DNA of 64,000 bases from positions 186,001 through 250,000 of the forward strand of contig CAJZBQ010000016.1 in NCBI GenBank assembly GCA_914767885.1, read 5' to 3'. The position numbers and the translations under genes are program-made. The stretch comes from Blepharisma stoltei (Eukaryota > Ciliophora > Heterotrichea > Heterotrichida > Blepharismidae). The number at the start of each line of letters is the position of its first letter. Positions within the stretch are counted from its first letter, which is position 1. Shown here piece after piece: positions 54,046 through 64,000 of this stretch. Under the pieces are notes generated by a model. The model was not told where the DNA came from, made no database searches, and was given only the letters and a program-made list of their open reading frames with translations.

Positions 54046-55335
54046 ATGAACAAAGTATCTGACGAATCTAAACAAAAACCATTAACAAAGCCGCTTATTT
54101 CTTGCAGACTTCCAAAAGCATTTTCTCAAGCGTCTCATATACTAAAGAAAAAGTCATATGAAGATATAGAAGGAATCGAAGAGCACAAAAAATTAAAAAA
54201 ATTACTCTCACCAATCAAGCTCGGTCCAAAAGAGCACTCAAGCTTGACAAAAGCTTTAAAAAAGCTAGAAAAAATCCCAATTAACTATGACGATAAATCC
54301 TTTGAACTTTTTCTAAAGAAAAGTAGCAAAAGAAAAACAATCCTCCCTCATTGTCAAGTTCAGCTTGAAGAAATGATAACACTTAGCCATTATCCTTCTC
54401 AATCTCTCAAAGGTAGCATTAAAAAAGTTCTTCATGCCCCTACATTGGCACTTTTCACAGTTAAACAGATGCCCATTAGCACTGTTGAAGAAAGAACAAA
54501 ACTGAAAGACTGGATTGGACAATGACAGAATTTCCAAAAAAAGTGTAAATTTCTTGTGAATGTGAGTGCAAGTTTTTGAAACTCGCCAGAAGGGTGCGTA
54601 AGTGTTATTGCTGACCACATGCATGGAGGAAGCCTCTCAAACCTTTTGCATACGCTTGGAGCAATTCCTGAAAAACCTCTTGCATATATAGCAAAAAAAG
54701 TTTTAAAAGGATTGGCGTTTTTTCATTGTAAAAACGAAATATATGGAGGGATTTCTCCTACCCAGATTTTATTTTCAAGAAATGGGCATGTGAAATTGAG
54801 CCTTGGCTTGACAAAAAGGAGATCAAATCAAGTTATGTCTATCCCTAATGATATTTATGCTTTAGGGCAATTATTATTAACATGTTTGTGTGGGGGTATC
54901 ACTATAACTGAAGATACATCGCCTCAGGAATGCTGCTTGATGCACTCATTAGGCTCAGATCCATTTATTGATAGGCTTTCAAGTAAGGCTAAAAGCTTTT
55001 TGTGCCTTTGCTTGCAGCATACTGCAAGCAGGCGGCCTTCTGCTGTAAGTTTACTGGAGCATGAATGGCTTAATTTGTCGGACTATCCAGGGCCGCTTGT
55101 TGACTTGCCTGAATTAATAAGTTTGAACTTTCCTTATAGCGCTGGTGAATGCTGTAAGGCTGCAGAAGACCACTTGTCTAGAATTTGTGAAGCAATCAAG
55201 CTAGTTTTGATGGGTCAAGCTATAAGCAAGCCTTCAGAATCAATGATGTCAAAGCTGGCATTGGATCTAGGCTTGCCAATTGAATCTGTTGAAGACAAAA
55301 TACATAAAGTTTATAATGACTCTTTGTTGTGCTAA
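54046..55335 (+). CDS. MEK/STE7-like pseudokinase
   Basis: 429 codons, one TGA Trp at GQWQNFQ. The first 100 residues are basic and Ser-rich. The kinase domain keeps the ATP-site Lys context (ALFTVKQMPI), the hinge (VIADHMHGGSLSNLL), AYIAKKVLKGLAFFH and a C-lobe (NDIYALGQLLLTCLCGG, LLEHEWL), all like MAP2Ks. The catalytic loop H-R-D-x-K-P-x-N is replaced by Y-G-G-I-S-P-T-Q (residues about 233-240) and DFG by LGL without the Asp, so catalysis is impossible by the usual mechanism. The C-terminal 80 residues (EAIKLVLMGQAISKPSESMM) resemble an added helical domain. Likely a scaffold in a MAPK-like pathway. Confidence 0.82.
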
Positions 55336-56093
55336 ATTTAATCATAATCAAATTTCACTCAAAGGTTGTGAATAATTAATATATAAGTGCTAACACAAGC
55401 CATTATTTGATAAGAATGGGCTAAAACAATTCTCGGGATAAAATAAATATAAAATCTTTTATTAGCCAATCATTATTATTAAAAATTTTTTCCTATAAAA
55501 TATATTGATTAAAAGCATAGCATACAATATATAGAAAATATGCTATAAATCGCATTAGAATTATGCTTGAGCGACTATATAGTAAAATTTCTAATATTCA
55601 TTATTATTAAATATACGTATTTAGATTGAAGGAGGAAAGAGAGTGCTTTTCTTGCTTGGACTATATAAAAGATCATTCGATCAGTGATGAGGTCAGTTTT
55701 TCCATTTTAAGAAATTTTCAATGGATTGTTGATAAGGATAAGGAGAGAGTAAGCATATTTTTAGTCATTAACTTGGACTATATCATATTTAAATAAAAGT
55801 GTATTGCAATTTATCAAAGCTTACCCATTTTTTGCTTTAACTTAAAGCAGTTTCGTTCATGAGTGAATATTTTAAGCACAAAATTTTCTATATCGTTAAT
55901 AACTGCTTCTCCTACTCTAGATATTAAAACTTCTGAAAATCCAGCTTCTTTTATAATAACTATATATAAAAAACTAAAATTTGCTTAATTTTCATTTATT
56001 GTCTATACAATACATCAATTTAGCATTCCTGGTGCAAAAAATAATCACTACAAAGCGTAATATTCCATTTTAATGGAAAATTATTTTTAAATA
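55336..56093. other. Intergenic, possibly holding a small unassigned gene
   Basis: Mostly AT-rich. A coding-like patch at 55563-55854 is listed separately. The remainder (55336-55560, 55860-56093) shows nothing. Confidence 0.5.
55563..55854 (+). CDS. Possible small gene or gene fragment
   Basis: Codons at 55631-55750 read LKEERECFSCLDYIKDHSIS and then DEVSFSILRNFQWIVDKDKE, which is protein-like, followed by a GT...TAG segment of 16 nt (55749-55764) that would splice to a short tail ending at 55854. Upstream, MLERLYSKIS starts at 55563 but the join to the patch is unclear (a very short insert of about 30 bp would be needed). Could be a relic. Confidence 0.28.
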
Positions 56094-56396
56094 ATGGGCT
56101 GTGTTCACCACAAAATGAGAATTCAAATCACCCAAGGCGACGATAAGCATATGCCTTCAAAAAGAATTCCTTCAGTTTCTCCTAAACTAGTAGTATCCAG
56201 TGAGCGAAAATGGAGTCTATTTGCAATAAGCGAAGCTTCATCATGCCTTGAAGAATCCAGGGTAAGAAGATTTAGCAAGCTATCAAGAAAAAATGATTGC
56301 AAGCAGCCAACAGCGGATTCTAGAAGACTCAGCTTATTAAGTATAGATGAGTCTTGAAATCTTTCTTCAACATACAGACCTGAATGTGACTGCTAG
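56094..56396 (+). CDS. Small putatively acylated protein (100 aa)
   Basis: Frame from ATG to TAG through one TGA (DESWNLSS). MGCVHHK predicts myristoylation and palmitoylation. The rest is basic and Ser-rich with phosphosite-like RRFSKLSRK and SRRLSLLSID. The third protein in this window with an MGC-type or MGxxxSxxCC N-terminus. Function unknown. Confidence 0.65.
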
Positions 56397-56593
56397 CTTT
56401 AAATGAAAATATATATATAAGTTAATAATTATCTCTATGCCTTTAAGACGAGTAAATTAGATGTAACCTATAAAACCAATTAACAAACGAATATGAACTA
56501 AGCTAATGAATCAAGCATTAAAGAAACATTTCTGATCAAAATTTTAATATTTTGCTAAATATATCAAAACAAGTAAAATTTTGGAATTTATCG

Positions 56594-58501
56594 TTATTTA
56601 GCAATAGAGACACTACTCCTTAAATCCAGCCTACTGATTGACTGAATCTGGCTTCTGCTTTCCCTCCAATGATTAGTAAGTTCATGGGCCATTTCGTCCC
56701 TTTTCAGAATTCATGCCCTTTCTTCAACTCCGAGTCTCATGACTATAGGATCGATTTTTTCAAAAAATATGCTGAATTTAACATTGCTGACCCCTGCTTT
56801 TATCATAGCAAGTCTTGCAACTTCTGCAGTTTTTTCATCAAGAGCAGCTCAATCAGCATTTTCAATAGAAATAACTCCATCCTCATCAGCATCTAATCGT
56901 GAAAAAATCTTCATATATCGTTTTAACTTACTCCCCCCCCCCCTCCGTGAGCGAACAAAACCATTAGAAAAATCGCCATTTTTTGACCAAAAAACCCACC
57001 CTCCGTGAGTGAACAAAAATTTTTTTTAATAGAAAAAATTTTAATGGAAAAAAATTTTGATATATAAGTGATAATTAGTATAATGAAATCTAGAGCTAAT
57101 TCTGTTTAATTTTAAACAAATTGCGTTTTAAAACATAAATTTTGCAAATTAAATTAATATTTGCTTCCCAATTTTTGCAAATTAGGATTTTTTTAAATTT
57201 CGAAAAAAATATTTTTTATAAAATTTATATATAAATTTTTTTTTAAAAAAAAAAATTAACCCCCCTCCGTGAGCGAACAAAATTTTTTTGTTCGCTCACG
57301 GAGGGGGGGGGGAGTTAAAGTCTTGGTAAATTTTGTCTGTTATTTCTGTTGTTTTTGGGACTTCTGTTAAGCTTCTTCAATGTTCAGGCTCTTTTGTGCT
57401 TAAATTAGCTGACTCTCTGCCTAAAATATATAAGTGTTCCCAAACTTGTTTTGGCCTTGGAGACTCTGGGCTTCTGCCAGTTATAGGTCTAAACAGTGGT
57501 TGGCCCGTTTTTTCATCCACCAAGCTTTCTTTTTTCCTTCTTGCTTCGTCCATTAGCCGATTGAACCTTTCTTTAGAATAAAGCAGTCTTTGTATGCACG
57601 CTTCCCTAGTTTTATCATCTAAATTCTGCTGCTTGGCAACTAGTGTCGGTTTAAAAGGAAATGCATCCGCGTTTTCTAACAATTTTAGTAGCTTATCTTC
57701 CTTCACCTTTGCATTATCAAATAGTCGTTCAAATCTTGGGCTAGGCTGATTCTTATACTGGTCAATTAAAGAGCTCAAAGGGTCGATGCTTGGTGAAAAC
57801 GTGCATTCTCTCATCATTTCTTGCACCTTATGATTAGCTAAGTCACAAATATTTTCTCTTTTCTGGACTATACTTTTGATCAATATATCTTCAGTTTTAT
57901 GTAAAACTCTAGGAGAAACTAAGTTTGAGCTTTCATTGATCACGGGCTTAAAAGTCAATTCTTTGTCAGCTTTTTCTTGTGATTGCATTTTTTTGGCTAA
58001 GCTTTTCCTTCAACTGACCTGCTTTTGGATTTTTCCTTGCTCATATAAGGCTATGCAATGATTCACGGGTGGAGCACTCGCGTATGATAATGTGCGTGGA
58101 CTGTTTTTAACATTAGAGGATCTGGAGATTGGCTTTCTTTCAGAGTAAAGACGTTTGAAGACTTCTTCTTCAGCTTTTTCCCTATTGAAAACTGTCTGTT
58201 TTTGAGTAATTGTAGGTGAAGAACTTTCCTCTTCTTCAGCGTGATGCTCGGTTATTTGGACGAAGCTTTGCTTGGCTTCTTCTGAAATTGAGCTTTTCGA
58301 GGATGAGGTGCCCATCATTATATCTTTGTTTTGTTTAATTAATCTTGCTAGTGATTTTTCTAATTCTTTTTCTAAGCCGTGCTTAAATGCGAAAGCCTTT
58401 GCAAGCTCTTCAGGGCTATCGCTGGCACTAATACTGATTATTCCAGTTTCCCCGTCACCTATATCAACTGTCATTGTGATTTTTGAGTTCTCTTCCTCCA
58501 T
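56594..58501 (-). CDS. EF-hand/coiled-coil protein (506 aa), cilia-protein-like
   Basis: Exons 58501-57316 and 56928-56594. Three or more TGA Trps. The N-terminus (VDIGDGETGIISISASDSPEEL) could be a ubiquitin-like or DIX-like segment. The middle has repeated TFKPVI / TFSPSIDP / PFKPTL / LFRPITG motifs with ERLFDNAKVKEDK and ERFNRLMDEARRKKE, like proteins of flagella and the centrosome. The C-terminal exon, beyond the MITE, holds the EF-hand-like DADEDGVISIEN and a helical tail. The join CAA GAC TTT / AAG TTA AAA is in frame. Exact family not named. Confidence 0.75.
56929..57315 (-). mobile_element. Full-length MITE IES (387 bp)
   Basis: TAs are at 56929 and 57316. Reverse orientation, GTGAGCGAAC at the outer and hairpin positions but GTGAGTGAAC at the internal copy. 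Same length as the copy at 12689. Confidence 0.95.
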
Positions 58502-58851
58502 TTGATTTAAAAATACTTACCCCGCTCGTGAGGGAACAAATTTGTATTTAAAATTTATTTGCCAGTTAGCCAGGATCCTATTTCTTCAAAATTGGCCACT
58601 TTAAGAAAGAAAAATAGTAAAATGGTTTTCAACTGCAAAAGATGGAAATTTATATAATCCTTTGCATAAATTTCATTTTGCTTATTTATGGTAAATTTGT
58701 ATACCGTTTAAAAGATAATAAGTCTAAGTGATAAGATATTTTTTAATAAAGGACAGCTGATAATATTAATTCTTTGTGCTGCCAGCTTTATAAAGGGCTT
58801 ATAATTTTTTTATAACATTTAAAAGCGCTTAAAATTTAATCTAATTTTATT
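58502..58851. other. Intergenic with a single MITE-arm remnant
   Basis: TTACCCCGCTCGTGAGGG at about 58517-58534, followed by AACAAATTTG, is recognisable as a decayed terminal arm. No partner is found nearby. Otherwise AT-rich. Confidence 0.5.
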
Positions 58852-61800
58852 TTAAAGGTCAACTTTTTTCCCTTCATCTGAATTTTCCTGCTTACTCCCC
58901 CCCCCCCCTCCGTGAGCGAACAAAACCATTAGAAAAATCGCCATTTTTTGACCAAAAACCCACCCTCCGTGAGTGAACAAAAAATTTTTTTTAATAGAAA
59001 AAAATTTAAATGGAAAAAAATTTTGATATATAAGTGATAATTAGTATAATGAAATCTAGAGCTAATTCTGTTTAATTTTAAACAAATTGCGTTTTTAAAA
59101 CATAAATTTTGCAAATTAAATTAATATTTGCTTCCCAATTTTTGCAAATTAGGATTTTTTTAAATTTCGAAAAAAAATATTTTTTATAAAATTTATATAT
59201 AAATTTTTTTTAAAAAAAAAAATTAACCCCCCCTCCGTGAGCGAACAAAATTTTTTTGTTCGCTCACGGAGGGGGGGGGGGGGGGAGTTAGGTTTTTCAG
59301 CGGACTCTTCAGTTTGTTTTTGCTCTCGATCTTCAATTATTTCTTCCTTAGGCTCTTCTTGTACCTTCTCCTCCTCTGTATCTACTTCTGCTTGATCACC
59401 ATTTTCAACTTCTCCTTCGTTTTCATCCAAAATTTCTACATCTCCTTCTTCACTCTCACCCTCACCCTCTTCCTCATCATCTCCTTCAGGCAAATCAGGC
59501 TCTGCCAAAGGTTCTGTTGGTGAAACCTGCATCTTTTTGTTCATCATCCTATAAATCCTGCTGGAAAAATCAGGATCTTCATTAAGAGCAAAGCCAGATG
59601 CCAACAAGCCTGTGTAGTAGTACATCCAGCAGTAGTCTCTTAATTGTTGGGTGCTTGGGTCATCTTCTACCAATTCAAGCATCTTTTTGATTGCTGGATG
59701 TGCTGGGTTGATTTCCATAATTTTCCTAGGGACATAATGGTCAGGGATTTTTTGCTGATTTGAATAGGCTTGAGATTTGGCAATCCTATACATATTGGCA
59801 GTATACCCTGATTCCTGGCTTACAATGACGACTGGATCTGTAGTAAGTCTTCTGCTAAGTGTCACTTTGTCAACTTCTCTGCCAAGTTGAGACTTCCACC
59901 AATCAGTAAGTGGCTTGAACAACTCTTTAAGCTTTTGTTCCTTTTTTTCTTCGTATTCAGTCATGACTCCAAGGTCAAGTTCTCCTTTTGCCAGATTTTT
60001 GACCTTTTTTTCGTCAAAATCTTTGATATAGCTGAACGCGAACTCGTCGAGAGGGTCATCAAGCAAAATAACTTCATAGCCCATTTTCACGAGCTTTTGG
60101 ATATGAGGAGCCTTTTTGAGAGCTTCTAAATCTTCTCCTGCAAGATAATAAATGAATTCTTGGGTGGACGGCATTCTTTCCACATACTCTGCAAAAGAGG
60201 TAAGATCTTTTTCATCTCCACTTGTAGCAGTGCTTTAATTTAGTTGAGTTATTAAGTTGCCGGCTATAAGTGCATAAAGTAATAGCAATTCGCCTTGTCT
60301 CAACCCCAATAGAGGCACAAACCACTATGGACTCCAGAGTCAAGTGGAGAAGCATATAGTAGACGTTCCCTTTTGGATTTCCGAACAGAACCTCAGGATC
60401 AGCTCCCTGGGATAGAGTCACTATCTGGAGAGTGCTCTGTTGGCTCTGATAAGTAAAGACCAAGCTTTGAAAAAGCCTGTTCAGCCTAAATAGGAGCAGG
60501 AAACATTTGGAGGTGAAACAAAGCTTCCCATCCCCAATCCATAAGGACTTATTTTAGTGCTTTAGATACTATACTTTGGTACCTTAGGATGGGCCCTACC
60601 TGCTCCATAGGGACGCCTCAGATTCAGTCTTCCCTTAACGTAGCCATTTGATTTATTTAGCAGTGCTTTGGAATCTTAATAGTTTTACCAGCTTATTTCT
60701 GTTACTTGCATCTTCAATAACTCCTGTTTTAATTGCTTTCGAAAAGTTTTTCCAGAACTCTGCATATCTTTCTTTTCCTTTTTTAAGGCTCCATCTGAGT
60801 AAAATCTGGTATTCTTCGTCCATTTCTTTTTTGAGGTCTTCATCTTCTCCTGTATATTTCCAATCTTCTTCATTAGGCCTTTCTGCTTTCCATTCATCTT
60901 TATCATTGGCTAAGTCTAATAAAGTGTCAAGGACCTTTTTGACGATTTTGTTGTTCATGATTTTGAAGATTCTTTGCTGCTGCAGGGTTTCTCTGGAGAC
61001 GTTGAGAGGCATATCGTCAGAATGAATAACTCCTTTTAAGAAATTCAAGTATTTTGGAATTAAGTCTTCAGGGCCTTCAGTGATTAGAACTCTTCGGACG
61101 TAGAGTCTCAGTCCTGATTTAGTTTTGGTGACTTCTTCGTACATGTCAACTGGAGGATTGTCAGGGACGAAAATTAGATAATTTGATTAATCTGGTAGGT
61201 GTTTAAAGTCCCTAGTTCATTGGTTGCTGCAGTATGTGCTGAGGTTGGCAGATGCTTAGGTCGAAATCCCCATTTTCTCTGTAGAAAGATCCATTGAGTA
61301 TTGCTAAGCACCTACTGAATATCCTAGGCTATAATTAGATCCAAAAAACAAATTCGGTATACATATCGAGCTATCACTAAGGGAACAGATTGCAAACCTT
61401 CGGCCATTTATATATAGGGACGAAAATAATAGCTCTGAAGTCAACTTCTCCTTCCCCATGGAAATGAGTAAAATAGAGAGGCTCTGAGCCGTCTTTTTTG
61501 AGTGTTTGGTACAACTTGACGTAGTCTTTGATTTTATTTTCTTTAGGCTCATTCAGCCATATTGCTTTTTTGGTATTGACCTGTTCCCATAGCCATTCAG
61601 TAGTCTTCTCACTCTTAGTTCTTTTCATTTCTTCTTCAGTAAGAGTCGGCTCTTCTATTTCATCAGGGACTTCTTCTCCATTCGCAATTTTTTCTTCTCT
61701 TTCTTTTAATAAAGCAGCTCTTTTTTCTTCCAATTTTTTGGCTTCTTTTGCTTCTTCTTCCTTTATTTCTTCTTCATTCATAGGCACATTAATATACTTG

Positions 61801-62785
61801 TCTTTTTCTAAATACAAATAAATTGGGTAATCTATGAACTCTGAGTAGCTTTTAATTGTGTCTTGGATAGTCTTTTTATCTAAAAATTCTTCAGCGTCTT
61901 GTTTAAGCTTCAGAATCACTTCAGTTCCTCTGCCTAAAGTGTTTCCTCTGGGGTCTTTTTTAACAGTAAACTGAGGTCCTGCAGAAGAGGTCCAAATGTA
62001 TTGGTCATCATCGTCATGCTTACTAACGACTGTAACTTTGTCGGCGGCTAAAAAGCTGCTGTAAAACCCAACACCGAATTGGCCAATTAGATTAATGCTG
62101 CCACCTTTGGCGATGGCTTCTAAGAATTGTGTGGTTCCAGATCTTGCGACTGTTCCTAGTTTTTCAACTAAATCGGTTTTGGTCATTCCAATTCCTTTGT
62201 CTGAAATAGTGAGGGTTTTTTTGGCAGGATCGTAAGAAATGCGGATTTCTAAGTCGCCGTAGTCTTTTTCTGGGTTCATTAGAGCGAGAAATCTGACTTT
62301 GTCCATTGCGTCGGATGCGTTAGAAATGAGCTCTCTTAAGAAGACTTCTTTATTGATATAAAGAGAGTTTATAATGATATCCATGAGACTTGCGACTTCT
62401 GCTTGGAACTCGTATTTCTCAGAAGTCTCTTCGAGAGTTGTTAATTCATGATCTTTTGATACTTCTTCTTGTCCGTGGGCTGCCAAGAATAGTAGAAATG
62501 CTAACTTCCCCCATTGCGAGCTTCAAAACGATTGGAAAACCCCTATTTTTTGGAAGAGGGTTTTTTGGAAAAATATTTTTTATATAGTAATAATTATCAA
62601 TTAATTCTATTGAATTTTAAACAATTGTATTTTTAAAACATAAATTTCATGAATTGAATAGTTTTTCTATGAAATGATTTTTTATTATATAATTTTATAT
62701 AAAAATTTTGAAAAAAACTCTCTGTGAGCCATCAAAAATATTTTTGCTCTCTCAAGGAGAAGAGGAGTAAGTATCCTAAAGACAT
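58852..62785 (-). CDS. HSP90B1: GRP94, endoplasmic-reticulum HSP90
   Basis: Exons are 62785-62768, 62501-61416, 61162-60658, 60224-59289 and 58892-58852, with four IESs, for 861 codons (2586 nt). Signal peptide MSLGYLAFLLFLAAHG, itself split by an IES. ATPase domain: RELISNASDA, SDKGIGMT, GQFGVGFYS. A charged linker (about residues 250-300), the middle domain (FRAIIFVPDNPPVDMYEE, LNVSRETLQQ), the C-terminal dimerisation domain, a long acidic tail and a final KVDL, an ER-retrieval signal. The last 11 residues, including KVDL, are encoded beyond a MITE. GRP94 folds secretory and membrane proteins. Confidence 0.96.
58893..59288 (-). mobile_element. Full-length MITE IES (396 bp)
   Basis: TAs are at 58893 and 59289. 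Reverse orientation; GTGAGC at the outer and hairpin positions, GTGAGT inside. Excision joins AAA CCT to AAG CAG and restores the KVDL terminus. Confidence 0.95.
60225..60657. other. Direct-repeat-bounded IES (433 bp) in GRP94
   Basis: An exact 12-bp repeat TAGCAGTGCTTT at 60225-60236 and 60658-60669, same codon phase (both encode STA of FQSTATSG). Interior GC-richer than average, with an inverted GGAGCAGG / CCTGCTCC pair. No MITE ends. The repeat contains a TA, so TA-based excision is also possible at its edge. Confidence 0.88.
61163..61415. other. Direct-repeat-bounded IES (253 bp) in GRP94, not TA-bounded
   Basis: An exact 12-bp repeat AGGGACGAAAAT at 61163-61174 and 61416-61427; both encode IFVP. 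Keeping one copy gives AIIFVPDNPPVD, the invariant HSP90 sequence. The flanking TAs (61175; 61427, 61430) give the wrong frame, so the junction must lie inside the repeat, which has no TA. Confidence 0.86.
62502..62767 (+). mobile_element. Decayed MITE IES (266 bp) in the GRP94 signal peptide
   Basis: TAs are at 62502 and 62768. Ends TAACTTCCCCCATTGCGAGC and AAGGAGAAGAGGAG; partial pair CTCTGTGAGC / GCTCTCTCAAGGAG near the right. Excision joins GGA TAC TTA to GCA TTT CTA. Confidence 0.85.
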
Positions 62786-62812
62786 ATTTATACACGTGTT
62801 AAAAAAGCAATT

Positions 62813-63099
62813 TACTCCCTCCCCTTCGTGAGCGAATAAAAAATTTTGTTTGCTCACTAGTTAATTATTTTCTTTAAAAATTTTTATATATAAATTTTAA
62901 GGTAAATTTTTTTTTTGAAATTAAAAAAAAATTCGAAAAAAATTGGAACAAATATTTATTTAATTTATAAATTTATGTTTTAAAATGCAAGCTGTTTAAA
63001 ATTCAACAGAATTAGCTAGAGATTTCATTATAAAAAGCATTATAAAAATTATAACTCCCCTCCGTGAGCAAACAAAATTATTTTGTTCATTAATGGAGG
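62813..63099 (+). mobile_element. Decayed intergenic MITE (about 287 bp)
   Basis: TAs are at 62813 and 63100. Left TACTCCCTCCCCTTCGTGAG with partner TTGTTTGCTCAC; right end unusually carries its own hairpin CTCCGTGAGCAAAC / GTTCATTAATGGAG. Confidence 0.8.
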
Positions 63100-63174
63100 T
63101 AATAAATTAGGAAATTTAAAGAAAAAGCATTAATTTTTCTCTATTAAATAAACTATTGTGCAGTGGCCCCTTTA

Positions 63175-63245
63175 GGGCATAATACTGATGACCAATTCCG
63201 CATCCCAGACTTAGGAAAATACGGAACTGGTCATCAGTATGGCCC
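63175..63245. repeat. Inverted repeat (24-26 nt arms)
   Basis: The arm at 63175-63200 (core ATACTGATGACCA) pairs with 63222-63245 (core TGGTCATCAGTAT), with a 21-nt loop. Not part of a recognised MITE; could be a small palindromic element. Confidence 0.65.
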
Positions 63246-63579
63246 ATCACTTGAGCCAAAAAAGAGCCAATGCTTAATAATTTAAATTATGCTGGCTATA
63301 AGTGGGTAAATTCACTAGCCGTCACCCCACCTTGGCTGGAAAATGTCGCCATTTTAGATTTCCTATCTAAATCACCTGTGCAAGGAATGTGTCCTACTTC
63401 TCCATAGGGATTTCACCTCTGAGTTTAATTTTTATCAACGTTAACATTTTATTTCTGCCTTCTCTATTAAGGAATCTGATAAATTTAGCAAACTGGATTG
63501 TCCAAAAAAAGACATTAAATAATAAACATCCTCATCTGTAAAACTATAATTCTCAAAATCTAAAACTATTAAAATTTAA

Positions 63580-64000
63580 TTACCACTTCTTTTTAATTTG
63601 ATTCGAGCTGTATTGTCTATCTTCATCAGAGTCGCTTTCATCTTCATTATGCCTCTTTTCCTTTTTCTTAATCACAGCTCTTGCATTATTCAAAGGATTT
63701 TCCTCAATCTCCGTTGTCCACACTCCCACCTGAGCAAGTGTCCACTCTACTGAATCCGGTGTCATTCGATTTCCTCCAAGAAACTCCCCACAGCCCAACA
63801 ATTGTTGCCCTAAAGCCCCATTTTTATATACAATCAGTGCTGGTACATCGCAATCTCTGAAATTTTCCACACACCTTGTGGCTTGAATTTTAATGAATTT
63901 GTGATTTATAAACTTTGCTGCTAATATAGGGAATATCTGGTCTAAAAGACGGCTATGTACGATATGCTCTTGATAAAGATGCAAGATAACATAGACATCT
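63580..64000 (-). CDS. Phosducin-like protein, PDCL3 type (partial at right edge)
   Basis: 140 codons to the TAA at 63580-63582; the gene continues past 64000. The visible part is the thioredoxin-like C-terminal domain: DVYVILHLYQEHIVHS, LLDQIFPILAAKF, HKFIKIQATRCVENFRDCDVP, ALIVYKNGALGQQ, then LAQVGVWTTEIEENP and an acidic/Lys tail. PDCL3 (PhLP2) proteins help the CCT chaperonin fold actin and tubulin. Length and motifs match; there is no IES in this part. Confidence 0.9.
   Translation of the reverse strand, partial: DVYVILHLYQEHIVHSRLLDQIFPILAAKFINHKFIKIQATRCVENFRDCDVPALIVYKNGALGQQLLGCGEFLGGNRMTPDSVEWTLAQVGVWTTEIEENPLNNARAVIKKKEKRHNEDESDSDEDRQYSSNQIKKKW

Larger units (their letters stand above)
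62786..63579. other. Intergenic with a decayed MITE and a separate hairpin
   Basis: Holds the MITE relic 62813-63099 and the hairpin 63175-63245. Between 63250 and 63440 the DNA is GC-richer than usual but shows no frame; the rest is AT-rich. Confidence 0.6.

Overview
This window reads as germline (micronuclear) DNA of a heterotrich ciliate; the best fit I can name is Blepharisma. The reasons are visible in the sequence. TGA is read as tryptophan: conserved Trp positions in kinase (GTPS-W-MAPE) and RCC1 (SWG) motifs are TGA, while TAA and TAG end the genes. Eight introns are exactly 15 nt, GT...AG, all with A at position 10. Most longer genes are broken by AT-rich inserts, nearly all flanked by TA, whose removal restores one reading frame. 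I interpret these as internal eliminated sequences (IESs). I place about 41 of them, and every spliced, IES-free gene model sums to a multiple of three. The species assignment is inference.

Many IESs belong to a MITE-like family of about 350-396 bp, with a terminal hairpin built from the arm CTCCGTGAGYGAACAAAA, an internal inverted copy and an outer copy. It resembles the Pogo-derived MITEs reported from the Blepharisma germline. Many shorter IESs look like decayed members. A second family has the same layout with a different arm (TTTAAATTGGAAC), a third is a 196-bp palindromic element present twice, and two others are single palindromes. Five further IESs lack MITE ends and lie between 12-15 bp direct repeats that sit in the same codon phase on both sides; at least one of these has no usable TA. 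This class is the most unusual signal here.

Layout. 1-6.1 kb: an N-terminally acylated small protein, a secreted PSI-like cysteine-rich/coiled-coil protein split by five IESs, and a FYVE-like plus PAK-type kinase. 6.9-14.6 kb: ribosomal protein S8, SPEF1, and a pair of disordered paralogues with IESs at different places. 14.9-21 kb: a 1445-residue RAP-domain-like protein with six IESs. 21.6-31.4 kb: a Ulp1-like protein whose catalytic Cys is Ser, a transportin, a START protein, a histidine phosphatase and a secreted glutaminyl cyclase. 31.4-42.4 kb: coiled-coil and RCC1 proteins and a CDPK-type pseudokinase. 42.7-49.9 kb: PDIA6-type PDI, uroporphyrinogen-III synthase, disordered proteins and an active CAMK-like kinase. 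50-64 kb: SEL1L/HRD3, an RBR ubiquitin ligase, a MEK-like pseudokinase, an EF-hand protein, GRP94 (ending KVDL) and a partial PDCL3-like phosducin protein.

Genes are compact, often 10-100 bp apart, with no operon logic. Secretory-pathway quality-control genes (PDI, SEL1L, GRP94, PDCL3-type chaperone cofactor) are frequent, but this is probably chance. I found no tRNA, rRNA, CRISPR array or transposase gene.
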